From positions 1-7,509 of the forward strand of contig JAUIBJ010000153.1 of the NCBI GenBank assembly GCA_030428025.1: DNA of 7,509 nucleotides, given 5' to 3'. Numbering within the stretch: the stretch's first letter is position 1; each line of letters opens with the position of its first letter. Source of the stretch: Alphaproteobacteria bacterium. Its GTDB lineage: Bacteria > Pseudomonadota > Alphaproteobacteria > Rhodobacterales > Rhodobacteraceae. Both the position numbers and the translations under genes were made by a program. The notes under the pieces are model-generated. The model saw only the letters and a program-made list of their open reading frames with translations, searched no databases and was not told the DNA's origin. Shown in pieces: positions 1 to 6,383 of the stretch.

Positions 1-652
1 TGACGAAACCGTGGCTGTTGGGCGCGGCCTTCATGAACATCATCGGCGGCAGATCGTCGAGATACCACGACGCCGGGATTTCGATCAGTTCCGTTTCCTT
101 CCCGCGCACCAGCGGCTTCATCCACTCATGCGCCTTCTTGGAATAGTCGATCTTGGTCCAGCTGTCGCCGACCCGCACCCGGTAGGGGGTGAAATCGTCG
201 TGCATCAGCGAATGGTCGTACTTGATGCCCTTTTTCAGCAACAGTTCGTTGGAGACGGGCGAGAATTCCCACCAGGGCGCCACATAGCCAGTGGGCCGGC
301 GGCCGCACAGCCCCTCGATCAGTTCGATGGACTTGTCCATCACCGCCTCTTCCTGTTCGGGCGTCATGGCGATGGGGTTTTCGTGGCTGTAGCCATGCAT
401 GCCGATCTCGTGCCCGGCATCGGCCACCGCCTTCATCTGCTCGGGGAAGGTCTCGATCGAGTGTCCCGGAATGAACCAGGTCGTCTTGATACCCCAGCGG
501 CGGAACAGTTCCAGCAGCCGCATCGACCCCACCTCGCCCGAAAACATGCCCCGGCTTATGTCGCAGGGGCTGTCCTCGCCGCCGTAAGAGCCGAGCCACC
601 CGCCCACGGCGTCCACATCGACGCCGAAGGCGCAGAAGATTTCCTTTGCCAT
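1..652 (-). CDS. CE4/NodB-type polysaccharide deacetylase or cyclic-imide hydrolase, HpPgdA-like, 3' end outside window
   Basis: The first 217 residues are visible and the frame stays open to the left edge, so the gene is partial because of the window, not broken. The family usually has about 290-300 aa. The start ATG (652-650) has GGGAGG ten bases upstream (668-663). The NodB fold is shown by FGVDVD (D12, D14), HGYSHE (H86 and H90, the metal histidines), and RRPTGYVAPWW (118-128) for motif 3. D14/H86/H90 sit at the numbering I recall for the zinc ligands of Helicobacter pylori PgdA (HP0310). There is no signal peptide or membrane segment, so it is cytoplasmic. The family includes bacterial cyclic imide hydrolases and is related to the PuuE allantoinases. 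As the last visible gene of an uptake-dehydrogenase operon, 37 bp after ATPase B, I favour hydrolysis of an imported cyclic imide, amide or N-acyl compound, but peptidoglycan or glycan deacetylation is not excluded. Confidence 0.88.
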   Translation of the reverse strand, partial: MAKEIFCAFGVDVDAVGGWLGSYGGEDSPCDISRGMFSGEVGSMRLLELFRRWGIKTTWFIPGHSIETFPEQMKAVADAGHEIGMHGYSHENPIAMTPEQEEAVMDKSIELIEGLCGRRPTGYVAPWWEFSPVSNELLLKKGIKYDHSLMHDDFTPYRVRVGDSWTKIDYSKKAHEWMKPLVRGKETELIEIPASWYLDDLPPMMFMKAAPNSHGFV

Positions 653-689
653 GTCCTTTTTTCCTCCCTGTTGTCGTCCGGCCCTTCGC

Positions 690-1793
690 TCAGGCCGCGT
701 CCAGTACGATCGTCGTGCGTTCGGGGCGCCAGCGCAGTTCCACCTCGCTGCCGGGCTCGATCCCGCGGCCGTGCACCTTCTCCCGATAGGTTTCCAGCCG
801 CACCTCGGTGCCATCCTTCAGGGTGACGGCGATGAAGGCCACCTGCCCCACCGGGTCATAGGCAGTCACCCGGCCCGCCACCACGTCGAGGCCGTCCTCG
901 GCGGCCTCGGCCCCGGTGGTGTAGACATCCACATATTCCGACGGCACCACCGCCATCGCCGAATTTCCGGCGTCACCGCCCGAGAAACTCGGCACACCGC
1001 GCAACGCGCCGAATTCGGTCGCGATCTCGGCCGTCGTGCCATCCGACCGCACGAGCCTGCCGGAAATGATCTTGTTGCGGCCGATGAACCGCGCCACGAA
1101 GGGTGATTTCGGCCGTGTGTAAAGTTCGAAGGGCGCCGAGATCTGCTCGACCCGGCCGGCGTTCATGACCACCACCCTATCGCCCATGCTCAGCGCCTCG
1201 GCCTGGGCGTGGGTCACGAAGACGAAGGTGATGCCAAGCTCGCGTTGCAGGATCTTCAGCTCTTCCTGAATCGATTTCCGCAGATTCGCGTCGAGCGCGC
1301 CCAGGGGTTCGTCGAGCAGGAGGATGTCCGGCTCGGTCACCAGGCCACGACCGAGCGCAAGGCGCTGCTTCTGCCCGCCGGACAGCACGCCCTCCTTCTG
1401 GTCGGCCACGTCGCCCAGTTCCAGCTTGTCGATCATCGCGTCGACCCGGCGCTTGATTTCGGCCGAGGACAGCTTGCGCACCATCAGGCCGAACTCGATA
1501 TTCTCGCGTACGGTCATGTGCGGAAAGATCGCGTAGTTCTGAAAGATAGTGGCGGTCGGGCGCTGTTCGGTGGGGATATGGGTGAAATTCCTGCCGCGGA
1601 TGAACAGATCGCCCGAGGTGATGCTTTCCAGCCCCGCGATCATCCGCAGCGTCGTCGTCTTGCCGCAGCCCGAAGGGCCGACGAAGGAAATGAACTCGCC
1701 GCGCGACACCTGAAGGTCGAAATCCTCCACGGCGATGGTGCCACCGGGATAGACCTTGCGCAACTGTTTCAGTTCGAGATCGAAGTCGGACAT
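690..1793 (-). CDS. ABC importer ATPase B (PotA/MalK class)
   Basis: This is the second cytoplasmic ATPase of the operon, 367 aa from the ATG at 1793. I chose this start because it is followed at once by the conserved strand (MSDFDLELKQLRKVY), sits 10 bases after AGGA, and clears the hairpin; the frame stays open upstream to an ATG at 1931, but that stretch lies inside the binding-protein gene and is unlike the family. Motifs: Walker A GPSGCGKTT (39-47), Q85 in the Q-loop, signature LSGGQ (137-141), Walker B DILLLDEP (D161, E162), D-loop ALDANLR, and switch His195. The motif after His is HAQAEAL where HDQxEAL is usual, and the segment after the signature reads LALGRGL where LARAL is usual. 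TOBE-like domain from about 280. It is likely the catalytically complete partner of ATPase A. Confidence 0.94.
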   Translation of the reverse strand: MSDFDLELKQLRKVYPGGTIAVEDFDLQVSRGEFISFVGPSGCGKTTTLRMIAGLESITSGDLFIRGRNFTHIPTEQRPTATIFQNYAIFPHMTVRENIEFGLMVRKLSSAEIKRRVDAMIDKLELGDVADQKEGVLSGGQKQRLALGRGLVTEPDILLLDEPLGALDANLRKSIQEELKILQRELGITFVFVTHAQAEALSMGDRVVVMNAGRVEQISAPFELYTRPKSPFVARFIGRNKIISGRLVRSDGTTAEIATEFGALRGVPSFSGGDAGNSAMAVVPSEYVDVYTTGAEAAEDGLDVVAGRVTAYDPVGQVAFIAVTLKDGTEVRLETYREKVHGRGIEPGSEVELRWRPERTTIVLDAA

Positions 1794-1820
1794 GTCTTTG
1801 GGTTCCTGGACGTGCGGGTG

Positions 1821-1844
1821 GGGAAGGGCCGCATGGCCCTTCCC
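1821..1844 (-). promoter_or_regulatory. Intercistronic hairpin, perfect 10-bp stem, between binding protein and ATPase B
   Basis: The bases GGGAAGGGCC (1821-1830) and GGCCCTTCCC (1835-1844) are exact inverted repeats around a four-base loop. The hairpin begins 10 bases after the binding-protein stop and ends before the AGGA ribosome site of ATPase B (1807-1804). In the transcript it is followed by C-rich sequence, not a U-tract, so it does not look like an intrinsic terminator. Known precedent: hairpins after binding-protein genes protect the upstream mRNA from 3' exonucleases and give excess binding protein over membrane subunits. That role here is inference. Confidence 0.75.
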
Positions 1845-1854
1845 GGTGTCATGA

Positions 1855-3069
1855 TCAGGCGCTGAGGAATTCGTCCCACTTCGAAATGAGGTGGTCGTAT
1901 TCGTCGGGCCACTGGTGCCAGTACTTGACATGCGCGGCGCGCTCTTCCAGCGATCCGCCGTCGCGCAGGTCGCCTTCCTTGATGCCGCGATCCGGCTCGC
2001 CGACCCAAGGCTTGCCTTCGTACCAGAAGCCGTACTTGTCCGCGTCCATCACGTCCTTGATGTTGGTGGTGGGCGAGTAGTAACCCTGCTCGGACACGGT
2101 GATCGCCGGCGGGCCGGACAGCCAGTAGTCGGAATAGGCGATCACGGCATCCTCGTTGGGAGAGTTGGCGATCAGCGAATTGCCGATGGCCCAGGCGCGG
2201 TAGCCCTCGCGCGGCACGGCATAGGAGCATTCGACCCCCTGCGCCTTCACCGCCATCACCGCCGGTTGCCAGGCGTCGGCGAGGATCATCTCGCCCGAGG
2301 CCAGCAGGTTCACCAACTCGCCGAAGTCGCCCCAGAGCGCCCGGAACTGGCCTTCCTTCTTCTTCGAGATCAGGAATTTCGACGCCTCGTCGATTTCCTC
2401 TATGCTGGGGTTGCCGGGGTTCTCGTTCTCCAGCATGCCCAGCGAGGTCATCGCCAGCACCGCCTGGCCGAAGGCAATCAGCGGGTCGACGTTCAGGCCG
2501 GTCTTGCCCTTGAATTTCGGATCGAAGAGCGCGGTCCAGGTGTTGGCCTCCTCGGCCGACACCAGGTCGGGGCGGTAGCCGATGGAGTCGAAATTGTAGA
2601 CGGTGGGCACCATCCACAGCTCGGACTTGCCGTCGTCGGCCCAGATCTGGCCCGAAATCTGTGCGCGCGCTTCCATCCGCGGGTCGGTCTCGGTGAAGGT
2701 CGGGCGGATATTGGCCCAGTTCTTCAGCTTGCTGGTCGGAATCGGCTTGATCGTGTTGGTAACGGTCATCGCCGGCAGCCGCTCGCCGATGGTCTCCCAA
2801 ACGTCATAGGCGTTGGACCCCGACAGCAGTTCGGTCTGGGTGTTGGGGAAGATGTCCGCCTTGCCCGAGACCGCGCCGACGCCGGATTTCTCCTTGAAGT
2901 CGTTCAGGATACGTTCCTGAACGGTCACCGACAGGCCGACCGTGCGCAGTTCCTGGTCGGCCAGGTGACCATCGGCCAGCGCCATGCGCGGCGTGAACAA
3001 TGCGGTGGAGGCGCCAAGCGCCCCCGCACCGGCGATGAAGCCCCGGCGTGTTGGGTGGTATTGTTTCAT
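1855..3069 (-). CDS. Periplasmic solute-binding protein, PotD/PotF family, Tat-exported
   Basis: This is the extracytoplasmic ligand receptor of the importer, 404 aa. The N-terminus carries a twin-arginine signal (TRRGFIAGAG, R8-R9), a short hydrophobic Ala/Gly stretch and a likely cleavage after ALA at residue 32. The mature part has the type II periplasmic-binding fold pattern of the PotD group: ELLSGSNAYDVW near 80-91, the TWTALFDPKFKGKTG hinge-proximal motif at 177-191, and GQFRALWGDFGELVNLLASGE at 240-260 (quoted only as landmarks). Compared from memory with E. coli PotD, the Trp-x-Asp ligand motif is W293-A-I here, so the ligand may not be a polyamine. GGGAG eight bases before the ATG is the ribosome binding site. 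A hairpin follows the stop codon. The 47-bp gap upstream shows no clear promoter. Family firm, ligand unknown. Confidence 0.93.
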   Translation of the reverse strand: MKQYHPTRRGFIAGAGALGASTALFTPRMALADGHLADQELRTVGLSVTVQERILNDFKEKSGVGAVSGKADIFPNTQTELLSGSNAYDVWETIGERLPAMTVTNTIKPIPTSKLKNWANIRPTFTETDPRMEARAQISGQIWADDGKSELWMVPTVYNFDSIGYRPDLVSAEEANTWTALFDPKFKGKTGLNVDPLIAFGQAVLAMTSLGMLENENPGNPSIEEIDEASKFLISKKKEGQFRALWGDFGELVNLLASGEMILADAWQPAVMAVKAQGVECSYAVPREGYRAWAIGNSLIANSPNEDAVIAYSDYWLSGPPAITVSEQGYYSPTTNIKDVMDADKYGFWYEGKPWVGEPDRGIKEGDLRDGGSLEERAAHVKYWHQWPDEYDHLISKWDEFLSA

Positions 3070-3116
3070 TTCGTGTTCTCCCAGTTGCAGTTATGGACTT
3101 TGCTGTTGAGACCGGC

Positions 3117-3869
3117 CTAGTAGCGGCCGACCAGAAGCCCCCCATCCACGGTGACGACCTGGCCGGTCATGTACCGGGCCGCGTCGGATGCGAGGAATAG
3201 AATGACGTCGGCGATGTCGTCGGGTTCGCCCACCCGGCCCATCGGAATGAATTCGGCGGCCTCCTCCAGCCCCTCGGGCCCCAGCGAATGCTGGACGCTG
3301 AGCGCCTGCGCGGTGCGGCAATAGCCCGGCGCCACTCCGTTCACGCGCACGCCATCCTTCGCCAGTTCCACGCCAAGCCCCCGGACGAGCCCTACCACGC
3401 CGGATTTCGCGGCCGAGTAATGCACATGCTCGTCCCAGCCATAGGCCACCCCCATGATCGAACTCAGACAGACGATGGCGCCCGATTTCGCCGTCCGCAT
3501 CTTGGGTGCCGCGGCCCGGACCACGCGGATCATCCCCTTGAGGTCGATCTCGAAGGTGTGGTCCCACTTCTCGTCTGTCAGCTCGTCGAGTGGCACCTTG
3601 TGGGCGATCCCGGCATTGCACACCAGCACGTCCAGCGCTCCGTGCTCCGCCTCCACAGCCGCGACCACGGCATTGGCCGCCTCGGTCGAGGTCACGTCGA
3701 GCCTGTGAAACTCCGCCGTACCGCCGCCCGCATTGATGGCCTCGGCCACGGCCGCGCCTTCGGCCTCCAGAATGTCGGTGACGATCACCCGGTAGCCCGC
3801 CTTGCCAAAGGCATGGGCTGTCGCCTCTCCGATGCCGATGCCGGCTCCTGTGATCAAAACCGTCTTCAT
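3117..3869 (-). CDS. Short-chain dehydrogenase/reductase 2 (classical SDR)
   Basis: This is a second classical SDR, 250 aa, downstream of SDR 1 with a 10-bp gap. Motifs: TGAGIGIG (7-14), Asp32 at the end of strand 2 (VTD, NAD-type), LDV 57-59, CNAG 84-87 (Cys replacing the first Asn of NNAG), catalytic Ser137, and YSAAK giving Tyr151 and Lys155. The tetrad Asn position is Asp109 (IDLKG). The substrate-binding loop after PG (181-182) differs from SDR 1 (it carries CRTAQALSVQH), so the two enzymes probably have different substrates or stereochemistry and are not a recent duplication. A tandem dehydrogenase pair inside an importer operon suggests two successive oxidations, or oxidation followed by reduction at one carbon (net epimerisation). 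Stop codon is TAG. The substrate is unknown. Confidence 0.93.
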   Translation of the reverse strand: MKTVLITGAGIGIGEATAHAFGKAGYRVIVTDILEAEGAAVAEAINAGGGTAEFHRLDVTSTEAANAVVAAVEAEHGALDVLVCNAGIAHKVPLDELTDEKWDHTFEIDLKGMIRVVRAAAPKMRTAKSGAIVCLSSIMGVAYGWDEHVHYSAAKSGVVGLVRGLGVELAKDGVRVNGVAPGYCRTAQALSVQHSLGPEGLEEAAEFIPMGRVGEPDDIADVILFLASDAARYMTGQVVTVDGGLLVGRY

Positions 3870-3874
3870 CGCGC

Positions 3875-3880
3875 CCTCCT
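3875..3880 (-). promoter_or_regulatory. Strong Shine-Dalgarno of SDR 2, overlapping the SDR 1 stop
   Basis: AGGAGG is a perfect anti-16S match, five bases before the SDR 2 ATG. Its first A is the last base of the SDR 1 TGA (TGAGGAGG). This fixes the start at 3869 and predicts efficient, coupled translation of the second dehydrogenase. Confidence 0.8.
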
Positions 3881-4626
3881 CAGAGCATTACATCTCCGGA
3901 ATTGGGGCCAAGCGTCTGGCCCACATAGATTTTCGCATCCTCCGAGGCCAAAAAGGCCACCGTCGCCGCCACGTCCTGGGGTTCACCGAACCGGCCGAGC
4001 GGCAACTCTGCCGCCTTGGCGCGGCGCCAGTCCTCGCTGAGCCCCAGCACCAGATCGGTGTTGATCGGCCCCGGTGCCACCGCGTTTACCCGCACCCCCG
4101 ACGCGCTCACCTCGCGGGCAAGCGATTTGGTCAGGCCGATGATGCCCGCCTTGGCGGCGCTGTAATGCGTGAGTTCGATGCCGCCGATCTGGCCCAGCTG
4201 CGAGGCGATGTTGACGATCGCCCCCTCTCCGGCCTCCAGCATCGGGCCGATGGCCCGGCGGCAACCCAGGAAACAGCCGCGCAGATGCACGGCGATCATC
4301 CGGTCCCAGTCCTCCGCGCGCATCTCGGCCAGCCGCACCTGCTGTACGATCCCGGCATTGTTGACGGCCAGCGTGCAGCGGCCCCAGGCCTGCTCGCAGG
4401 CGGCGAAGGCGCGGTCCACATCGGTTTCGATGCTTACGTCGCCCTGCACGGCCAACGCGGTGCCGCCGGCGGCCTCGATCTGCGCGACCGTCGCCTGCGC
4501 CGCGTCCGGGTCCAGATCGTTCACCACCACCTTCGCCCCCTCGGCCGCCAGCCGCAGGGCGATGGCGCGCCCGATCCCGGCCCCGGCCCCGGTGACCACC
4601 GCGTTATGGTGCCCAAGCCGGCTCAT
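3880..4626 (-). CDS. Short-chain dehydrogenase/reductase 1 (classical SDR)
   Basis: This is a cytoplasmic NAD(P)-dependent oxidoreductase of the classical SDR family, 248 aa, normal length. Rossmann motif TGAGAGIG is at 12-19, the cofactor-selecting Asp37 closes strand 2 (VVVNDLD, suggesting NAD), GDV is at 62-64 and NNAG at 89-92. The catalytic Ser142 and Tyr155-x3-Lys159 (YSAAK) are present, followed by the PG motif at 185-186. The tetrad Asn, usually in VNLxG, is His114 here (VHLRG). The gene overlaps the permease 2 stop by four bases (ATGA), with AGGA nine bases before the start, so it belongs to the transporter operon. By position it probably oxidises or reduces the imported solute or an intermediate. 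The specific reaction cannot be read from sequence; similarity to FabG-like proteins should not be taken as a fatty-acid role. Confidence 0.93.
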   Translation of the reverse strand: MSRLGHHNAVVTGAGAGIGRAIALRLAAEGAKVVVNDLDPDAAQATVAQIEAAGGTALAVQGDVSIETDVDRAFAACEQAWGRCTLAVNNAGIVQQVRLAEMRAEDWDRMIAVHLRGCFLGCRRAIGPMLEAGEGAIVNIASQLGQIGGIELTHYSAAKAGIIGLTKSLAREVSASGVRVNAVAPGPINTDLVLGLSEDWRRAKAAELPLGRFGEPQDVAATVAFLASEDAKIYVGQTLGPNSGDVML

Positions 4627-5480
4627 GCGAGGTCTTCCTGAATGCCGCTGCCCCGTAGGCGGGCCTTGCGCACCGACACGCTCATCAGCACGCCGTAGAC
4701 CGCAAGCAGCGAGAAGGAGAAGAGCGTGGTCAGCACCCCGAAGGCGAAGAGGTTGGGATGGATTTCCACCGCGAAGGTGCCGTAGATCGCGATCGGCATC
4801 GTCACCTCCGAACCGCCGGTAAACAGCGTGCGCGGAAATTCGTCATAGCTGAGCGTGAGCGCAAAGAGCATGGCCGACAGGACGCCGGGAAAGATCATCG
4901 GGAAGGTGACCTTGCGGAAGGTCCGTCCCGGCGGCACGCCCAGGGCCCAGGCGGCCTCTTCCACCGATTTGTCGAACCGGTTGAAGATCGCCAGCATGAC
5001 AAGGAAGGCAAAGGGATAGGTATAGACCACGTGCAGCACGAAGGCCGTGCCCCACCAGGTGCGCTCGATGCCCAGATTGGTGGCCACCAGCGCCATGCCG
5101 AGGCCCAGCAGGACCCCCGGCACCATCATCCCCAGCACCACGAGGTAGAAGACGAAACCCGAGCCCCGGAACCTTGTGCGGAAGGCCTGCGCCGTGAGTG
5201 TTCCCAGCACGGTCGAGACCACCATCGTGGCAAAGGCCAGGGTGAGTGACCGGGTCAGCGCCTCGCCGATGGGCAGGGGGGCCACCCGCGAGGGCGGTGC
5301 GAAGCCCAGCACATGCTTGTACCAGAAGAAGGACGGGTCGACGATGGGGAACTGCGGCCCGCCCTCGGGCCCCTGCTGGAAGCTGAGGATGCCCATCACC
5401 ACGAAGGGGCCGTAGAGGAACACCACGAAAAGCGCGGTATAGAGTGCGAGGATCCATCTCAGTGATCGAAGCTGATGCAT
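4623..5480 (-). CDS. ABC importer permease 2 (PotC-like)
   Basis: This is the second inner-membrane permease subunit, expected to pair with permease 1, 285 aa. The first membrane segment is at about 9-33. A long periplasmic loop (about 35-75) is rich in Pro and Gly. Further segments lie near 78-100, 108-134, 143-166, 198-212 and 245-270. The EAA loop is EEAAWALGVPPG (174-185) with TFPMIFPG at 192-199. It is followed by SYDEF at 211-215, the equivalent of the Ser-Tyr/Phe-Asp region typical of PotC/PotI proteins. An AAGGGG element (5493-5488) that overlaps the permease 1 stop serves as the ribosome binding site. Its own stop overlaps the SDR 1 start as ATGA. The C-terminus, after about residue 270, is short, basic and cytoplasmic. 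Confidence 0.94.
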   Translation of the reverse strand: MHQLRSLRWILALYTALFVVFLYGPFVVMGILSFQQGPEGGPQFPIVDPSFFWYKHVLGFAPPSRVAPLPIGEALTRSLTLAFATMVVSTVLGTLTAQAFRTRFRGSGFVFYLVVLGMMVPGVLLGLGMALVATNLGIERTWWGTAFVLHVVYTYPFAFLVMLAIFNRFDKSVEEAAWALGVPPGRTFRKVTFPMIFPGVLSAMLFALTLSYDEFPRTLFTGGSEVTMPIAIYGTFAVEIHPNLFAFGVLTTLFSFSLLAVYGVLMSVSVRKARLRGSGIQEDLA

Positions 5481-5492
5481 CGCCCTGCCCCT

Positions 5493-6383
5493 TCAGAGTT
5501 CCCGCCGCAGGTTCACGACCCGCAGCAACCCGGTAATGACGATGGCCATAGCGACGGTCAGGATCACGCCGACCACCGCGGCAAAGGCCCATTTGAGAGA
5601 GCCGACCTGCGTGACGATGATGTTGCCGAGCAGGTTGACCTTGCGCCCCGAGAGCGCCGAAGAGGTGGCGAATTCGCCCAGCACCATGACCGAGACGAAA
5701 ATGGCCCCCACCACGACGCCCGGCAGGCTGAGCGGGAAGATGATCTTGCGGAAGATCGTCCATGCCGAAGCGCCTAGGTCGCGGGCGGCCTCGATCAGGC
5801 TTTCGTCGATCCGCGCCAGCATGAAGGCGATGGGCCCGACCATGAAAACCACGTAGATCTGAACCATGCCGATGATCACGCTGAGCTCGGTAAAGAGCAG
5901 AACCTCGATGGGATGGTCGATCAATCCCATCTTCTGCAGCAGGATGTTGATCGCGCCTTCCTTGCCCAGCATCGGCCGCCACGCCAGGACGCGGATCAGG
6001 AAGGATGTCCAGAACGGGATGACACAGGCCACCAGCAGCGCCGTCTGCGCCGTCTTGTTGCGCACGAACTGACCGATGAAAAGCGCGGTGGGATAGCCTA
6101 TGATCAACGTGATGAACAGCACCGTCAGCCAGATCCGCAAGGTGCGCAGAAGGGCGCCGAAATAGGTTTCCGACGAAAAGAACGTAACCCAGCTCTTGGT
6201 GGTCAGCTCCGGCGAGATGGCAAAGGTGGTCTGCGTCCAGAAGCTGACATAAACCATCATCAGAAGCGGCACGACCAGGAAAAGAACCATCCAGATCACG
6301 CCCGGAAGCAGCAGCAGGTAATGCCGGTTGCGGACCCAGAAGGCCTGTTTGGGTGCGTCGGTGTAGTCCACGGCCGCCATCAC
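5493..6383 (-). CDS. ABC importer permease 1 (PotB-like)
   Basis: This is an inner-membrane permease subunit of a binding-protein-dependent importer, 296 aa, with about six hydrophobic segments (roughly residues 22-47, 83-107, 113-135, 163-190, 220-240 and 264-290). The cytoplasmic coupling loop with the EAA signature is clear: EAARDLG at 198-204 followed by FPLSLPG at 216-222. This loop docks on the ATPase. The N-terminal part (about 20 polar residues, then the first helix) resembles PotB/PotH. Start choice is ambiguous: GTG at 6383 gives a 4-base GTGA overlap with the ATPase A stop, while ATG at 6380 gives a 1-base overlap. A purine-rich GAGGGG lies 8 to 11 bases upstream of these, so translation is almost certainly coupled to ATPase A. 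Permease 2 follows after 12 bp. Nothing looks truncated. Confidence 0.94.
   Translation of the reverse strand: MMAAVDYTDAPKQAFWVRNRHYLLLLPGVIWMVLFLVVPLLMMVYVSFWTQTTFAISPELTTKSWVTFFSSETYFGALLRTLRIWLTVLFITLIIGYPTALFIGQFVRNKTAQTALLVACVIPFWTSFLIRVLAWRPMLGKEGAINILLQKMGLIDHPIEVLLFTELSVIIGMVQIYVVFMVGPIAFMLARIDESLIEAARDLGASAWTIFRKIIFPLSLPGVVVGAIFVSVMVLGEFATSSALSGRKVNLLGNIIVTQVGSLKWAFAAVVGVILTVAMAIVITGLLRVVNLRREL

Noticed and set aside
1..652. The leftmost gene as a frameshifted or truncated pseudogene
   Set aside because: I translated all 217 codons from 652 to 2: the frame is uninterrupted with all expected motifs in order. It ends only because the window ends.
1288..1343. 56-base stretch closely similar to 6981-7036 (first 17 bases identical), a direct repeat flanking the transporter core
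   Set aside because: Both copies encode the Walker B / D-loop segment (TEP...DEPLGALDAN) of the two ATPases. Shared protein constraint and codon bias explain the match; nothing suggests a mobile element or attachment site.
1821..1844. Hairpin as a rho-independent terminator of the operon
   Set aside because: No U-tract follows on the transcribed strand, and two more genes in the same direction continue after it with short gaps.
1794..1931. Upstream in-frame extension of ATPase B to an ATG at 1931
   Set aside because: The extra 46 residues are read from the end of the binding-protein gene and the hairpin, are Ser/Thr-rich with no family similarity, and the ATG at 1793 has its own ribosome site.
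1769..2800. Minus-strand 343-residue open frame overlapping the binding protein
   Set aside because: It is a +1 shadow of the binding-protein gene: Arg/Gly/Asp-rich low-complexity text with no motif, while the true frame has signal peptide and family landmarks.
1891..3120. Long plus-strand open frames opposite the binding protein (and similar ones at 11-826, 3288-4040 and 3802-4641)
   Set aside because: They are antisense to well-supported genes, have the His/Arg/Gly/Pro-rich composition typical of GC-rich shadow frames, and show no recognisable domain.
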